From Anaeramoeba flamelloides (taxonomy: Eukaryota; Metamonada; Anaeramoebidae), in assembly GCA_027625915.1 (NCBI GenBank), contig JANTQA010000023.1, positions 17,918,001 through 17,982,000 on the forward strand: a stretch of 64,000 bases of DNA. Direction: 5' to 3'. Within the stretch, counting starts at the first letter, position 1. Every line of letters starts with the position of its first letter. The notes under the pieces are model-generated. The model saw nothing but the letters and a program-made list of their open reading frames with translations. It made no database searches and was not told where the DNA came from. Below are positions 45,201 through 56,569 of the stretch, in pieces. The position numbers and the translations under genes are program-made.

Positions 45201-48200
45201 CACAAGTATTTTATTTTTGATAATTGGTTTGATTTTAAGGTTTTTTTAGTATTTGGATTCATTCCAAATTCTTCAATAATGTTGTAAATTATTATCAACT
45301 TTTTGTCAATTTCTGGAATAGGACCTTACATTATTAAAATCAAGTCATCTGTAAACATTTGAACATGATAAACTGAATCTTTTTATTTTTTCAATTAAAA
45401 AATGGCTAATAATTCCAAACATTAAAGTGGAAAGAGGATCTCCTTGATAGACTCCAATTCCTTCTTTTTTGTAATATTTTTGTATCCAAATTTTGATTTT
45501 TTTGTTTTTTAATATATTTATCTTTTGTGTAGTGAACTAAAATGTGACAAATCGTATCTATTCCTAATTTATTTATTTATTATTCCTTCTTATTTTCTCT
45601 TATTCTCTATTTTTTTTTTTTTTTTTTTTTTTATCGACTCTTCATTTAATCTTTTGATCATAGAAACCTAAATTGAGTTTAAAATTCTTCGAATAACTGT
45701 TTTTAGATTCTAGTGTATAGATACTCTTTGAATTAAAAGACAAAGATTTCGTCAATTCAAAATTCTGTCTTAACAGATTAGGTGTTTTGTAACATCTAAC
45801 GCTTGCCAATAAATCCTCGTTCCAAAATTTTTATTTATTTTGATTAATAATTATTTATTTTTTGTTTTGTGGGCATTGTAAATTAATAAATAATTGTTAA
45901 TATTTCAATTGGTTAGTGGTTATAATTTGATATTTCTTAGAGAATTTATTTAATAATGTTTTTTTTATTCTTAGTTAAAAAGATTGAGATCTTTTATTTT
46001 TTATTTACATTTCATAAAAAAATATCTTTTTTATTTTAAAAGGTTTTTTTTACACTCAGTAACCAATGAACAACGATAAAATACAAAAAATTTTTCTCAA
46101 AAACTTACCAAGTAAATACTCAATTGATAAGCTAGTTGCATTAATTGAAGATAAGACAAATTGTTCCCCAAATATTGGAATTATCAAAAACAAAAAAAAT
46201 CCGAACAACAGATTAGTTATTATAACGCCATTATCGAAAGAAAATGAAGCAATAATAAAACAAAACTTATGTGATAATTTCTATTTTGAACAACGACAAA
46301 TACTAGTATCAGAATATGATAAAGAATGCAAAAATAAAAAAAAAATTATTTACAAAAAAAAAAAGAAAAAAAACAAAAACAAAAAAACAACACAATTAAT
46401 AACGAAAACCAAAGGGAATCAAAATTTCAGGAAAATGAAAATAATTCCCAAAACAGACACTTTGAAAGCTCTCAAACCCCAAATCAAAAAAAAAAAGATA
46501 AAGAAGAAAAGAAAAAAGAAAAAAACATAAATCAAAAAAAAAAAAAAAATTATTACAATACTAAAAATGCAAAAAACGTACCAAAACCACAAAAAAAATC
46601 TAGATACAATATGGAAATTGACCCCCCAAAGTTTCAAAACCTAAATTGCCAAAACAATACTAAAAATGAAAAAAAAAGATCATTCCCGATCAAAAATTTC
46701 GACACATAGTGGATCTTCAATAAACTATGAATTTTTGCCAAATACCATTTTTATGCATAATATCCCCTACCATGCAAATTATTATGATATTGAAAGTTTA
46801 ATGAAGCCATATATTGAAATCAAAGAATTAATATTGTTTTTGGACAGGTTTAATCGATTTAAAGGAAGTGCAAAGATTATTTTAAGAAAAGAAGAGGAGT
46901 ATGAAAAAATCTTGAATTATTCGGGAAAATTAAGTATTTTTAATAGACTGATATTTTTAAACAAATTCAGAATTAAAAAGAATAATACATCACAAAAAAA
47001 GATTAATAATAATGAAAATTTTAAACGAAACCAATTTGAATCAAGTAATCAACATGAAGAAAAAAAATATCAAAGATATAAAAAATAAAGAATGGTTTGA
47101 AAAGAATTTTCTAAACAAAAATAATGATAAAAACAACGACAATAAAAATACTAAAAAAAAGCAGAACAGAGAATTTTCTACTAACCAAATTGTAATTTTT
47201 AATTTACCAAATAATATTCTAAAAGAAACGTTGCTAAAAAGTTTTAAAAATTATAATCCTGAAAACATTATAATTTTGAATAATAAAAAAAATAATATAA
47301 AATATTCATTCATTACATTTCCAAATCAAAAAAATGAGAGATGGTGCTTTGAGTTTCAATGGAGTTAGAATTAACAAAAAAAAAATTATTATCAAGAAAG
47401 CTTTTTTGAAAAAAAATATTAAAGAAATAAATAATATTTTAGAAAAAAATAATATTTTTGAAAAAAACAAAATATCTCCAAATTCAATAGATTTTCTAGA
47501 AAAAAGAATTATAAATTTAGAAAATGAAATTGATAAATTAAAATTAATTATCAAAGATAACAATACCCAACTTTTTAATAAACCCTCTGAGAATAAAAAT
47601 GATAATATTTTTTAATCAAAAAACTCCAGATATTTTGACAAAATCAAATAACGATAATTAATTAAAAAAAAATAAAAAAAAATAAATTAAGTGAAATTGA
47701 AATACAAAAAGAAGAAGACAATAATAACAACAAATCAAATTGTGAAATCATTTTTAATCAAAAGATTAATAAACCTTCTTTAGAGGATTTTTATATATCA
47801 ATTGGTCAAACTGTCACAAAACAAAAACCGATTCTCAGATCATTTTCTTTTACTAATAATAATTTAAAAATGTTAACCAACTGGAATTTACCAAAAATGA
47901 TTTTTTTCGAAACAAATTCAAACAATATTTTTAAGTTGAGTATAGAAACTGAGAGAGAAATATTCGATTTTTTAAAAAATTTCGAGAGAAAAAGAATCAA
48001 TAAAAATAGATACCAAAAAAACAATGATATTTTCTTCAATCAATTAATTGAACATAAAAATAATATTATAAATAAAAATTTTGATATTAACAATAATTGT
48101 AAAGATCTTATTTTGATAAATGAAAATAATGAGAATAATCTAATTCAAAAAAACATAGATTATTTTTTCTCTCAAAAAAAAATCAATTAATGAAGTAAAT

Positions 48201-51200
48201 ATCCTAAATGAAAATAACAATTCAAAAAAAACTAGCCGAAATATTGACCTAATCAGAAAAAAAAAAGAAAAGTATTTTATGTAAAGCAATTTCCAAAAAA
48301 AACTAATAAAAGGTGTAAAAAAAAGAACAACAAATTTAGAAGGTTATTGTAATTGTCATATCAATCAACTTGATGATTGAATTTATGAAACAAACTTAAC
48401 AATTAAAAAATATGAAATTTTTAAAATATTAATAAAAATTATTATTTTTATCGATAAATTCAAAACTCAAAACAACTTAAAAAATTTTAAATGGGGTTAT
48501 ACAAATCCAAAAAAAAACATTTGATTACCCATTAATAATAAATTTAAAATTTCATCACATTGAATTCAAATTATTAAAAAATAAAATTTTATATTTTTAT
48601 ATACAAATTTTACATTCAAATACCAATTTTTTCAAAAAGAAATAAATCAAAAAAATATATTTAAAGAAATTATTTTTTTATTACATAAAAAATACACAAA
48701 TTATGAAAATTTTATTTATTTAAATTATTTTTTAATAAAAAATATTATTTTATATGAATTTGAAAAATGGGAATTATCTAATTTAAAATTGATTCAAATA
48801 AAATATTGGATAAAAAAAATCTTTCAATTATTCATTTATTTCGTTATATGGGGATTATAATATTTATAATACAAATCTTCGATTTTCTAAGTTATATATC
48901 CTTGTAATAAAATTAATAAATACAAAAATGAAATTTAGAAATTTCAAAGAATTAAATTTTAATTTCAAATTTGAATTTAATAAAAATTCATATAATAACA
49001 AAAATGTAATTCATTTTTCAAATATGGATAAATGTAAAATTATTAAAAAATTACAAAATGTCCCGAAAGATAATAAATTAATTTTTATTCAAAAAAACAT
49101 TTCAACTTTAGAAGTTTTTAATTTTTTAATGAATAGACCAGTGATACGATATCAAAGAAAAGGGGATAATGGTATAGAAATATGGGATTTAAAAGATAAT
49201 ATAAATTATTTTATAAAACAATTATTAAAAAAAACTCATTTATTACCCAGAAATTTATACATTTTCCATTTCCAAAACAATCAAAAATCATTATTATTAA
49301 AAGGAAAAAAGAGAGAATATAACAATAAATTTATTAATATAAAAATTTTATCATTTAATGTCAGAGGGTTAAATGAAAAGAATAAAATTTCTATTTTAGA
49401 ATCTTTTTTATTAAAATTAAATATTGATATATGTCTTATACAAGAATCAAAAGTTACAAAAAATCCACGATTTATGAATTCTTTTTCAATTAATAAAAAA
49501 TCTTATGGTAAGAAAAATAGAAAAGGTGGTTTATTAATTATAATAAAAAAATATTTTTAAAGATTTTACAAGAGAAATATTATTTCCAGATCTTGATATT
49601 ATGGGAATTCAATTCACTGATTTTATCATTATTAACTTATATAAGAGACATGACAGGAATAAAGAAATAAATGAAAAAATCCTTGGTTTATTACAAAAAT
49701 ATCAAAACCATAATACAATTATCGGGGGGAGATTTTAATTTGAATGAAAATCAAATAAATTATTTTTCAAAATTCATCTTTAAAATTATTTTAAATACTA
49801 AGCCAAGTAGAAAAAATAATAACATTGATTATTTTATAACTAACTTTAATAACTTAAAATTTATCAAATCAAAAACCATAAAAAATAAAATTAGTGATCA
49901 TAATGCAATATTAAATAAATTTAATATTAATAAAAACTGGGAAATTAAAAATGTCTACAAAATTAAAGATATTGCAAAGTTTCATGTTGACTTTATAAAT
50001 TTTTATAAAATTAAAAATTATCAATTAAATGGAAAGAATTTTAAAATCTTTAAAAAAACAATTTAAAGTAAAAGAGAGAATTATCTTAAATATACCAAAA
50101 AAAGATTTAAAATTATATAATTTAATTAATAAATTATTTGAAAATAATGAATTAATTAAAGAAATTAAAGATAGGAATAGTAAACAATATTTTAAATTAA
50201 TAAACCAGATTAATATTGAATTTGAAGAAAATCAAAACTTTTGGAAAAAGCTAAATAGATTAAGAGAAACTTCGAGTAAAATGATTCTTAATAATGAAAA
50301 TATGGAAACTTCATATTTCGGGTTTGTTAAATCTATTAGTAAAAAACCAAAAAAATATATTCTTAATTTTATTAAAAATTTCACATTAGATAAAAATAAA
50401 TTATTAAATATTAAAAGAGAAGAAATATTCTCAATTACTAAAATCAAAGAAATTATCAAATATCAAAAAAATAAATCTGTCAAAGAATTTGATAAAATTA
50501 AACAATATAAAACAATAAAAAATCAAAGTAGTGAATTTTATATAAATTATGAAAACTTTATAAAAACAATCTAAAAAATATTTTTTAATTGGATTAAAGA
50601 TATATCTTTGAAAAATATTAAATTTATTAAAAAAAGAAATTTATTATTCATTCATAAATCTGGCGATGAAGGTATTCCACTTAATTATAGACCAATTTCA
50701 ATTAATCAAACTCTCCCAAGATTTTTTCTTAAATTGTTATATGCCGGAATTCAAGATTCTTGGGACTTAGTTTCAAAAAAACCAATTTGGATTTAAAAAA
50801 AAATTAGATACTAGAATTGCAGTTTTAAACTTATTGAATGAATATCAAAAAATAAAAAATAAATTTAAAAAAGAAAATATTTATATTGTTACAATAGATA
50901 TACAAAAATTTTTTGACTCTATTCGTCATTCACTTATTTATTATTCAATTAAAAAATTTATAAAAAATGAAATTATTGTAGAATATCTACTTGCTTATTA
51001 CTCAAAAGAAGGAATTGGTGTTTACCAAGGAGATCCATTATCTCCTTTATTATTTGGATTTATTACTCATTTTCTCTTAGAAAAAATTAAATCACTAGCG
51101 TTACATGTTCAAATGTTTGCAGATGATCTGATTTTACTGATGAAAGGATCATTAATAGAAATAAATTTTCAATTACAAAAAATCTTTAAAATAATAAAAG

Positions 51201-54200
51201 ATTTTGGAATGAATCCTAATGATGATAAAACTAAAAAAACTTTAATTCCAAAAGAAATTTTATATCTTGGTATTTGGCTAGATAAAAAAACTCATTTAAA
51301 ATTCAACCTTGATAAAGTTAAGGCCAATTTTAAAAAGTTAATCAATATCTTACAACAAAAAAATTTTTCTAATGGATTAAAAATTCAATTTTTTAAAGCT
51401 GTATTACATAGCCAATTATTATATGGTTTAGAAATATTTGATTTGACAAAAACAGATTTTAAAGATATTGATACTTGGATTTATAAAAAAATTACAAAAT
51501 TTTTATTAATCAACCCACACTCACCAAGGCTTATTTATAAAACTGGAGCAAAAATTGATCCCGTAAGGATAACGGTATATAAAAGAAGATTTAAGTTAAT
51601 TCAAAAATTAAAAATCCTCCATTATGATGAATTCATTAATTATCTTCCTTTTAGAAAAAAAGAATCAGAAAATATAAATTGGTACTCCAAAAATTTAAAA
51701 CAATTGGAAAATGAACTAGAAAATTTTAGAATTAAAAAACTTAGAAAATAGTCCAAGTTGGAAAGTTCAAGAATATCTAAAAATAGTACAAATCAATAAT
51801 ACTATAAATAAGCAGCAAAGATATTTAAAATGGAAGGGCTCAACTTCAATTTTAAAACTCAGAAATTTTACAAATTACCTTAACAGGTACTCTTATGTTC
51901 TGAATAAAAACAAATCAAAACTATGTGAATTATGTAAAAAAATAAACAATTTAGATATTATTGAAGATTTAGACCATTTTCTATGGAACTGCTCAGCCTA
52001 TGAAAATAATCGCAAAATCTGGATATCTGAATTAAAAAAAAATTAATATATCGAATATATTAAATAATAATAATATTTCTAATATTATTATAAAAAAGGA
52101 TTCAAACTCTTTATTAGCATTAGTGGGTAATAAACTTATTTTTGAGTCTTTAATTAAATTCCTAAATAAAAATTTAGGAATTCGGGCAAATAAGAGGGGT
52201 CAATAACTCCTCCCTTAAATAATAATAAAAAAAAATAATAATGTTTTTTTTTTTTTTCAATAATTGAATTTTGGGGTGGTAAAAATTTTAAATTGGGTTT
52301 TTTTAAGGGAATAGTAAACAAAAAAAATCTTCTAGTAAATTTAATAGCAAATTCAAAAAAAAATATCACATCTTGAAATTGAAAAATGAAAGTAAAAATC
52401 TGAGTACTACAGACAAAACTTACTTTTAAAGTTATTTCCCAAAATAAATTATTGGCTTTTAAAAGTTTGAGACATTTTTCTAAGATATGAAAAGTTCAAA
52501 ATCCAACATATTTCTGAATTATTTAAAAAAAAAAAAATATTTTCTTTAAAGAAGAAAGAAATCTTATTGTATTTTTAGAAGTAACAGAAAAAAACTTTTA
52601 AAATAAAACTACTAATTTTTGGAATAACCCTATATAAAAAATCTTCTTAATTCCATAAAAATTACAATAATTATTTAAACTGGTAAAAAAAAATTAATTT
52701 TTGATTCAAAGAACAGTTATAATAATTTTTTCTTTTTGTTTAATAAAAAAAATATATTGAAAAACAACCAAACCATTAAATTAAAAATTCTCCCAAAACA
52801 CTTTTTTAAAACCTCGAAAATTCAACTTATAACCTAAAGGAATACTTTTTAATTTGATTATTTTTAATCAATAATTAATTACCCAATCTTAATTCTTCCA
52901 TCAGAGGGTAAGTAATTAATAGATTAAAAATATATCAATAGATTTTACGGTTATTTCTCAATTTTTTAAAGATTTTCAAACAAATAAAACGAATTCAAAT
53001 TAATAATTCTAATAAAAAAAAAAAAAATAGATTTTACCAAATAACTAATTTTAATACAAATATTTCCTTGTTTATACTCTTTACATTTGATAAAAAATAT
53101 TGACATAATTTTTAAATTTGAAGAAATTTCATAAATATTTTTGAAAAAAATAAATATTCAAATTTTTTCTAAGATCTTCAAGGATTCAATATTTAGATTT
53201 ATTTTTATTGTATTTTTAAAATATGATTAAAAGTTCAATGGTTATTTGTTCCTATAAACTCTCAGAAATTGCTCAAAGTGATTTTTCTTCATAAAATGAA
53301 AATTTTTTGTAAATTTATTTTTTTCTGATTTTTGAAATCCAAAAATCCAAACAAAAAATGGATCAAGATCTTTTTACTGAAAATTTAATTGGAAAATGAA
53401 CCCTTTTAAAAATAATAACTCATTTTTCCAAAGTTGATAAATGGGTTTGCATATCAGATTTAATTGTACACTTGTGTAAATAATTAAAACTATTGACTTT
53501 GGGGAAAACAATAAATACTACTTACTCGCTCCTTTAATGATTTCTGTATCAAGATGATTGTAATTCGAGTTCTCTCAAAAATAAAAAAAAAAAAAAACTC
53601 AATTTTTTTAAGATTGTGTAGACTTGGATAGTAAACACATATTTGAATTTGTGTAACCATTTCATTAAGTTTATCATTTTACCATTCTGGAAAAAAAATA
53701 GTCAAATGTAAAAAAAAATGTAAAATCGGTTTTAAGGGATTAGTATCTACCAAGGAGAAGCCTAAGATTAAAGTAAGCTGTTATTGAAAGGAAATCACAT
53801 TAGTGCGCCATGGTTCAAATGTCTCGAAAAAATCCGATTAGTCAAGTAGTAACTATTTGTTGATCTTATCAATTAAAAATGATCCTTATAGTAGTAAAAA
53901 ACCCAAATAATTTCAGAATAAAATCTACATTTTGCTACAAATTTAAAGGCTGGTTCCTCAATATTCAGACCCAAAAGTTGTAAAATATCTTTTTTAAATT
54001 TGTGAAGAAATGTAGATAAGTTGCTAAAAAATTCTGTTTTTTTTTAAAATTAAATAATTAACGAATAGATTTTTTTGACTAGTTATTTCTGAAATCTTGA
54101 AAAGATATTGATGTTACAATTAGTTTCATAAAAAGGAAACCAGAAGAATCATTCTTTGGGATTTTTTAGGTTAATGATTAACGATTTAATCTTTGAAAAT

Positions 54201-56569
54201 AAAAAAACACGATAAAAATAGTTGCTTTTGGATATTCTAAAGATGAATTATTAATCCTGGAATAATATTATTTTGATGTTTCTATTTTTAGATTTCGAAA
54301 AGGAATTAAAAAAAAAACTCAAAATGAAAATTTTTAACTCTGATAATTAGTAAAAAATGCAATAATTTATTGTTCAATAAGATTTAGAATAGATTTTTTA
54401 TAGCCATGTGGACCATGTAGCACTAATATCATCTATACCCAATTACATCATATTTTGATTATAGACGAATTTAGGGTGATGCTAATCCCTTAAGGGACTA
54501 ATCTCTATAAAATTTTTATACCAAAATTTAATAGAGATTTTGAAATTTTTTTGCCAATTACTTAGATTTGAGAAAACCATGTTTATTTTCAATTTTAAAT
54601 ATATTTCTAGATCAGAAATCCTTATTTAGAAATTGGTCAAAAAAAAATAATAGAGATGGGTAACTTAAATGTAAAATGTTGGTAATAAATTTTCTCATTT
54701 TCAAATATTTTATAACATATTTTTTTGTTCATTGTTAAAACAAAAACCAAATCCAAAAATTAGATTGATTATTAAAATTAACTAAGTATTCAAAACATCA
54801 CATTAAACCTAATTTTTAAGCATGTTCAATTCTCTATATTTGAATTTTAATTGTAAACCTTCGCAAAAGTGAATTTTTTAGATTTTTTAATGCTATTCGT
54901 GCGAAATTGGCTTGAAGATTTTAACAATAGGTATTAATCAAGTTTGGAGGAATTCAGTTTAATAAATCTCAATTGATCAGTGAACAATACTGATAAATTC
55001 ACATAAATATCTGAAAATTTTTAATTCTGTTTCCATTTTTGAAATTTTTTTACACATGCTTTCAATAAAGCATTCTCTAGAGATTTAAATGTTCAGAAAA
55101 CTTTTTAAAATTTGTTTGACTTCAAAAGATTCTTTCTCTTGAGTTGTTTTCAAAGTTAAGCGACTAAATTCAAAAAAAAATGGAAATTGATCTCAAAATT
55201 TTATTCAATAAATTTGAATTTATCAGTATTAACTAAATAAAACTAAAAATTCATTTTTTGAAAATTGGTATATACTAAAATTTTCCTTTCTTTTTTTTTT
55301 TAATGGACACCCTTTGTTTAGTTGGAAGAAATGTTATTAAAGAATTAGAATTAAAAATCAACTCACCTGTTATTATTCAAAAAGAAAAAAAATAATTTGA
55401 AAAATTTTCCTTTTTCCACGACCATTTTACTTTTAAAATCGGTTCGAGAATTAATACCGATTTGACCATTTTTTTCCAGAACACTTACTGGTATTTGAAT
55501 TACAAATGGGTTTAATTTCCAGTTCGTTTTCAATTTCCTTTTTCAAATAAAGTGTTTAAATTCCAATCTACTTCTTTGAGAACTCTCTATTTAAACAAGA
55601 AAAATATGGGAAAGCAAGTAAAAATATTGTCCCATTTCAAATTCTATTACCAATATCTGAAAAATTGAAAAAACTCTATTTTTTTTATGGTTGTGTAGGC
55701 TTGGGTAGTATCACATATTTGAATTTGTAAACCATTTCATAAAGTTTATCATTTTATATTTTTTTTGGGATTTGAATTTTAAAGAAGAGAGAAAAAAATC
55801 TCAAATACCAAGCACCACAGAATTTAAGAAACGATATTTCTCTTCATAACAAAATACATTCAAAAACAATATTTTGAAAGTTGTGGTGTTTTTAATTGAA
55901 ATAAAACACTTCAAAACACGGTTTTTCTTTCTCTTGATTTACTGTAGGGTGTGTTATTGAAAATTGGCTCTCTGAAAATGTGGTGTAAAAAAGAAAATTA
56001 TAAATTCAAAACCTTTTCGATATTTAAGTTGCCCAGAAATATCCCAAGTTTTAATCGAAGCTCGGCCCTTTTTAAATTTGCTTGTATTAAATCCTATTGT
56101 TGGAGAAATGTCCTCGTCAAATGATCCGCCCTTTTGATAATAGTTTTTTTGTTAATCAAAAAATCGATTCAACAAAGAATCAATATTTTGAAAAAAAGTA
56201 AAGTGTCAGATTATTTAGAAACAACCAAAGAAAATGTTGGAAGATTTTTTTCTTTGAATACTTACAGCCATAACACGAAGAAGAGTGGTTTTCCCAGCTC
56301 CTTGAATCCCAACCATTGTCACTTCTATTTCTTGATTCCAAAAGGCACTTTTTTTTTTCAAAAAAAAGAAATTATTAAAGAGAAAAATAAAAGAAAAGAA
56401 AGCGGACTTTTAAGTTTAAAAACGATTTGAAATCTGAGAGCTGACTCGAGTATAGAGAAGAGTGGAAAGTGGGAATTAAAGGAAAAAAAATCGCTTTGAG
56501 TATCAAAATATTGACATACCGGATTAACCATGCTTTAAAGTCACCAAAAATCCTTGCAATAAAAGCCAT
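42209..56569 (-). CDS. Arl8-type Arf-like GTPase with a 200-residue charged tail; giant intron
   Basis: Arl8 directs lysosome positioning and late endosome transport through kinesin and tethering effectors in known eukaryotes. Exons are 56569-56520, 56347-56266, 56130-56013 and 43131-42209, with introns of 172, 135 and 12,881 bp and phases 2, 0 and 1; all joins restore conserved residues. The 390-residue product starts [20 protein letters not shown], an amphipathic helix without Gly2, as in Arl8. Motifs are P-loop GIQGAGKT (30-37), switch I PTIGFN (54-59), switch II WDISGQ (73-78), [10 protein letters not shown] (84-93), NKND (133-136) and SVSAK (164-168). WERYC and [12 protein letters not shown] are Arl8 signatures. 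The GTPase ends near residue 186, where human Arl8 ends. Residues 187-390 are an added Lys/Glu/Asn-rich tail ending [12 protein letters not shown]. Ser replaces the first Gly of WDIGGQ; the catalytic Gln is kept. Elements in the large intron probably enlarged it. Confidence 0.92.
43490..43890. repeat. Family K repeat, copy 2
   Basis: It aligns with 9290-9720. The + strand between 43540 and 43740 is rich in G and T (TTAGGGTATGCTAGTACTTG, GGGTTTGGGTTTGAGATGGG). Confidence 0.6.
44380..44650. repeat. Family C palindrome cluster 5
   Basis: It contains GGTTTTCTTGGCTTTTCTGT with partner ACAGAAAACATCTTGAAAAG and the TTTTTGAAATAAACCGAAAA palindrome. It ends CTAGGCACTTGACGGCACTC. On its right it abuts the 3' side of an antisense LINE reverse-transcriptase fragment. 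Confidence 0.7.
44665..45565 (-). mobile_element. Antisense LINE reverse-transcriptase fragment
   Basis: On the - strand, [20 protein letters not shown], a following [12 protein letters not shown] active-site stretch and the region up to GWKVQEF match 51000-51775 of the near full-length LINE. Stops and shifts show it is decayed. It stops about 30 codons after the RT domain, where a family C cluster begins. Confidence 0.75.
45590..45800 (+). mobile_element. Second LINE type: 3' UTR fragment
   Basis: After a T-run, the stretch aligns with 22660-22790 (AGATACTCTTTGAATT, AATTCAAAATTCT, CTTAACAGATTA). It holds no coding part. Confidence 0.5.
45951..45966 (+). repeat. LINE target-site duplication, left copy
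   Basis: TAATAATGTTTTTTTT is repeated at 52236-52251 on the other side of the LINE. It is part of the family B sequence that was the target. Confidence 0.75.
46066..46530 (+). pseudogene. LINE ORF1, first RRM-like module
   Basis: It starts [20 protein letters not shown]. The IFLKNLP segment resembles RNP2 of an RNA-recognition motif. A second strand ([17 protein letters not shown]) sits where RNP1 would fall. The second half is Lys/Asn low complexity ([11 protein letters not shown]). ORF1 proteins of LINEs coat their own RNA; that role is inferred. Confidence 0.6.
46666..47088 (+). pseudogene. LINE ORF1, second RRM module
   Basis: The clearest RRM of the three: [20 protein letters not shown] (RNP2 plus helix 1), then [10 protein letters not shown], and [19 protein letters not shown] (RNP1 plus helix 2). 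It is in the same frame as the first module but separated from it by stops around an A-rich stretch. Confidence 0.7.
47012..47368 (+). pseudogene. LINE ORF1, third RRM-like module
   Basis: [20 protein letters not shown] is an RNP2-like strand and helix, followed by NIIILNN and [10 protein letters not shown] as the RNP1-like strand. The frame differs from the second module, with an overlap of about 75 bases. Confidence 0.6.
47334..48190 (+). pseudogene. LINE middle region with coiled coil
   Basis: Two frames (47334-47615 and 47870-48190) are separated by interruptions. The first ends in a heptad-like stretch ([20 protein letters not shown]), a possible oligomerisation coiled coil as in L1 ORF1. 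The second ([20 protein letters not shown]...) has no recognised domain. From 48191 to 48927 the frames are closed. Confidence 0.5.
48928..50066 (+). pseudogene. LINE ORF2 N-terminus and APE-type endonuclease
   Basis: About 130 residues without a named domain precede the endonuclease start [13 protein letters not shown]. Then come [10 protein letters not shown] (catalytic Glu), GGLLIII, and, after a break, [17 protein letters not shown] and KISDHNAI. These are the expected APE endonuclease motifs in order, including the DFN and SDH residues. This enzyme nicks target DNA for reverse transcription. The two halves lie in different frames (48928-49560, 49671-50066). Confidence 0.8.
50029..50574 (+). 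pseudogene. LINE ORF2 linker between endonuclease and RT
   Basis: A Lys/Asn-rich helical stretch of about 180 residues includes [20 protein letters not shown] and [14 protein letters not shown]. It fills the place of the connector found before the RT palm in L1-like elements. No motif is named. Confidence 0.6.
50608..51751 (+). pseudogene. LINE ORF2 reverse transcriptase
   Basis: The first part has [20 protein letters not shown]. After a frame change come [15 protein letters not shown] (catalytic Asp), [30 protein letters not shown] (FADD active site), [10 protein letters not shown] and YLGIWLD. All RT motif residues expected for catalysis are still visible, so the element died through frame breaks rather than loss of the active site. 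Confidence 0.85.
51752..52208 (+). pseudogene. LINE ORF2 C-terminus with zinc knuckle
   Basis: After the RT frame stops, another frame reads [25 protein letters not shown] and [17 protein letters not shown], a C-x2-C...H-x4-C knuckle. The end reads [19 protein letters not shown]. Homologous pieces define the truncated copies elsewhere. TTCCTAAATAAAAATTTAGG near the end is a perfect small palindrome. Confidence 0.8.
52236..52251 (+). repeat. LINE target-site duplication, right copy
   Basis: TAATAATGTTTTTTTT, partner of 45951-45966. The T-run continues to 52257, so the exact end is ambiguous by a few bases. Confidence 0.7.
52307..53533 (-). mobile_element. Family I TTAA-flanked element, copy 2
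   Basis: The 1,227-bp element lies between TTAA (52303-52306) and TTAA (53534-53537). Its left end is GGGAATAGTAAAC and its right end CTTACTCGCTCCT. It is reverse-oriented relative to copy 1, and uninterrupted where copy 1 holds the family D element. No long open frame. Confidence 0.75.
53736..54489 (+). mobile_element. Family E TTAA-flanked element, copy 2
   Basis: The 754-bp element lies between TTAA (53732-53735) and TTAA (54490-54493), with inverted ends GGGATTAGTATC and GGTGATGCTAATCCC. It aligns end to end with 37615-38352. Confidence 0.85.
54494..54664 (+). mobile_element. Family F TTAA-flanked element, copy 1
   Basis: A 171-bp element starts GGGACTAATCTCTATAAA directly after the TTAA that ends the family E element, and stops AATAGAGATGGGTAAC before TTAA (54665-54668). 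Copy 2 at 57917 has exactly the same length. Confidence 0.75.
55488..55653. mobile_element. Family L hairpin MITE, copy 2
   Basis: A 166-bp element between TA dinucleotides. Its left end is CTGGTATTTGAATTACAAAT; the right end is the degraded partner CCCATTTCAAATTCTATTACC. Confidence 0.65.

Larger units (their letters stand above)
45967..52235 (+). mobile_element. Near full-length non-LTR retrotransposon (LINE), decayed
   Basis: The element is about 6.27 kb, bounded by a 16-bp duplication, and ends CTCCCTTAAATAATAATAA plus an A-run. In order it has RRM-like modules, a coiled-coil stretch, an APE-type endonuclease, a reverse transcriptase with FADD, and a CCHC knuckle. Endonuclease upstream of RT and the C-terminal knuckle place it with L1/Tx1-like LINEs. 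Several stops and frame changes interrupt every part, so it is inactive as read here. The 3' UTR after the last stop is only about 30 bases. It lies antisense to the host Arl8 gene, within its intron. Confidence 0.9.
45805..52302 (+). mobile_element. Family B MITE, copy 4, split by LINE insertion
   Basis: The left part (45805-45966) matches 25950-26110 of copy 1a. The right part (52252-52302, TTGAATTTTGGGGTGGTAAA) continues it at the matching position. The right end runs into the family I element at 52307. The 6.3 kb between the parts is the LINE. Confidence 0.7.
43132..56012 (-). other. 12.9-kb Arl8 intron hosting at least nine mobile-element remnants
   Basis: From 43 to 56 kb the intron holds a family K repeat, a family C cluster, an antisense LINE fragment, a second-type LINE 3' end, a family B element split by a near full-length LINE, and families I, E, F and L. 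Its ends are a GTTTTG donor (56012) and an ATTATAG acceptor. There is no other exon-like antisense segment inside, and the GTPase alignment needs none. Confidence 0.85.
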
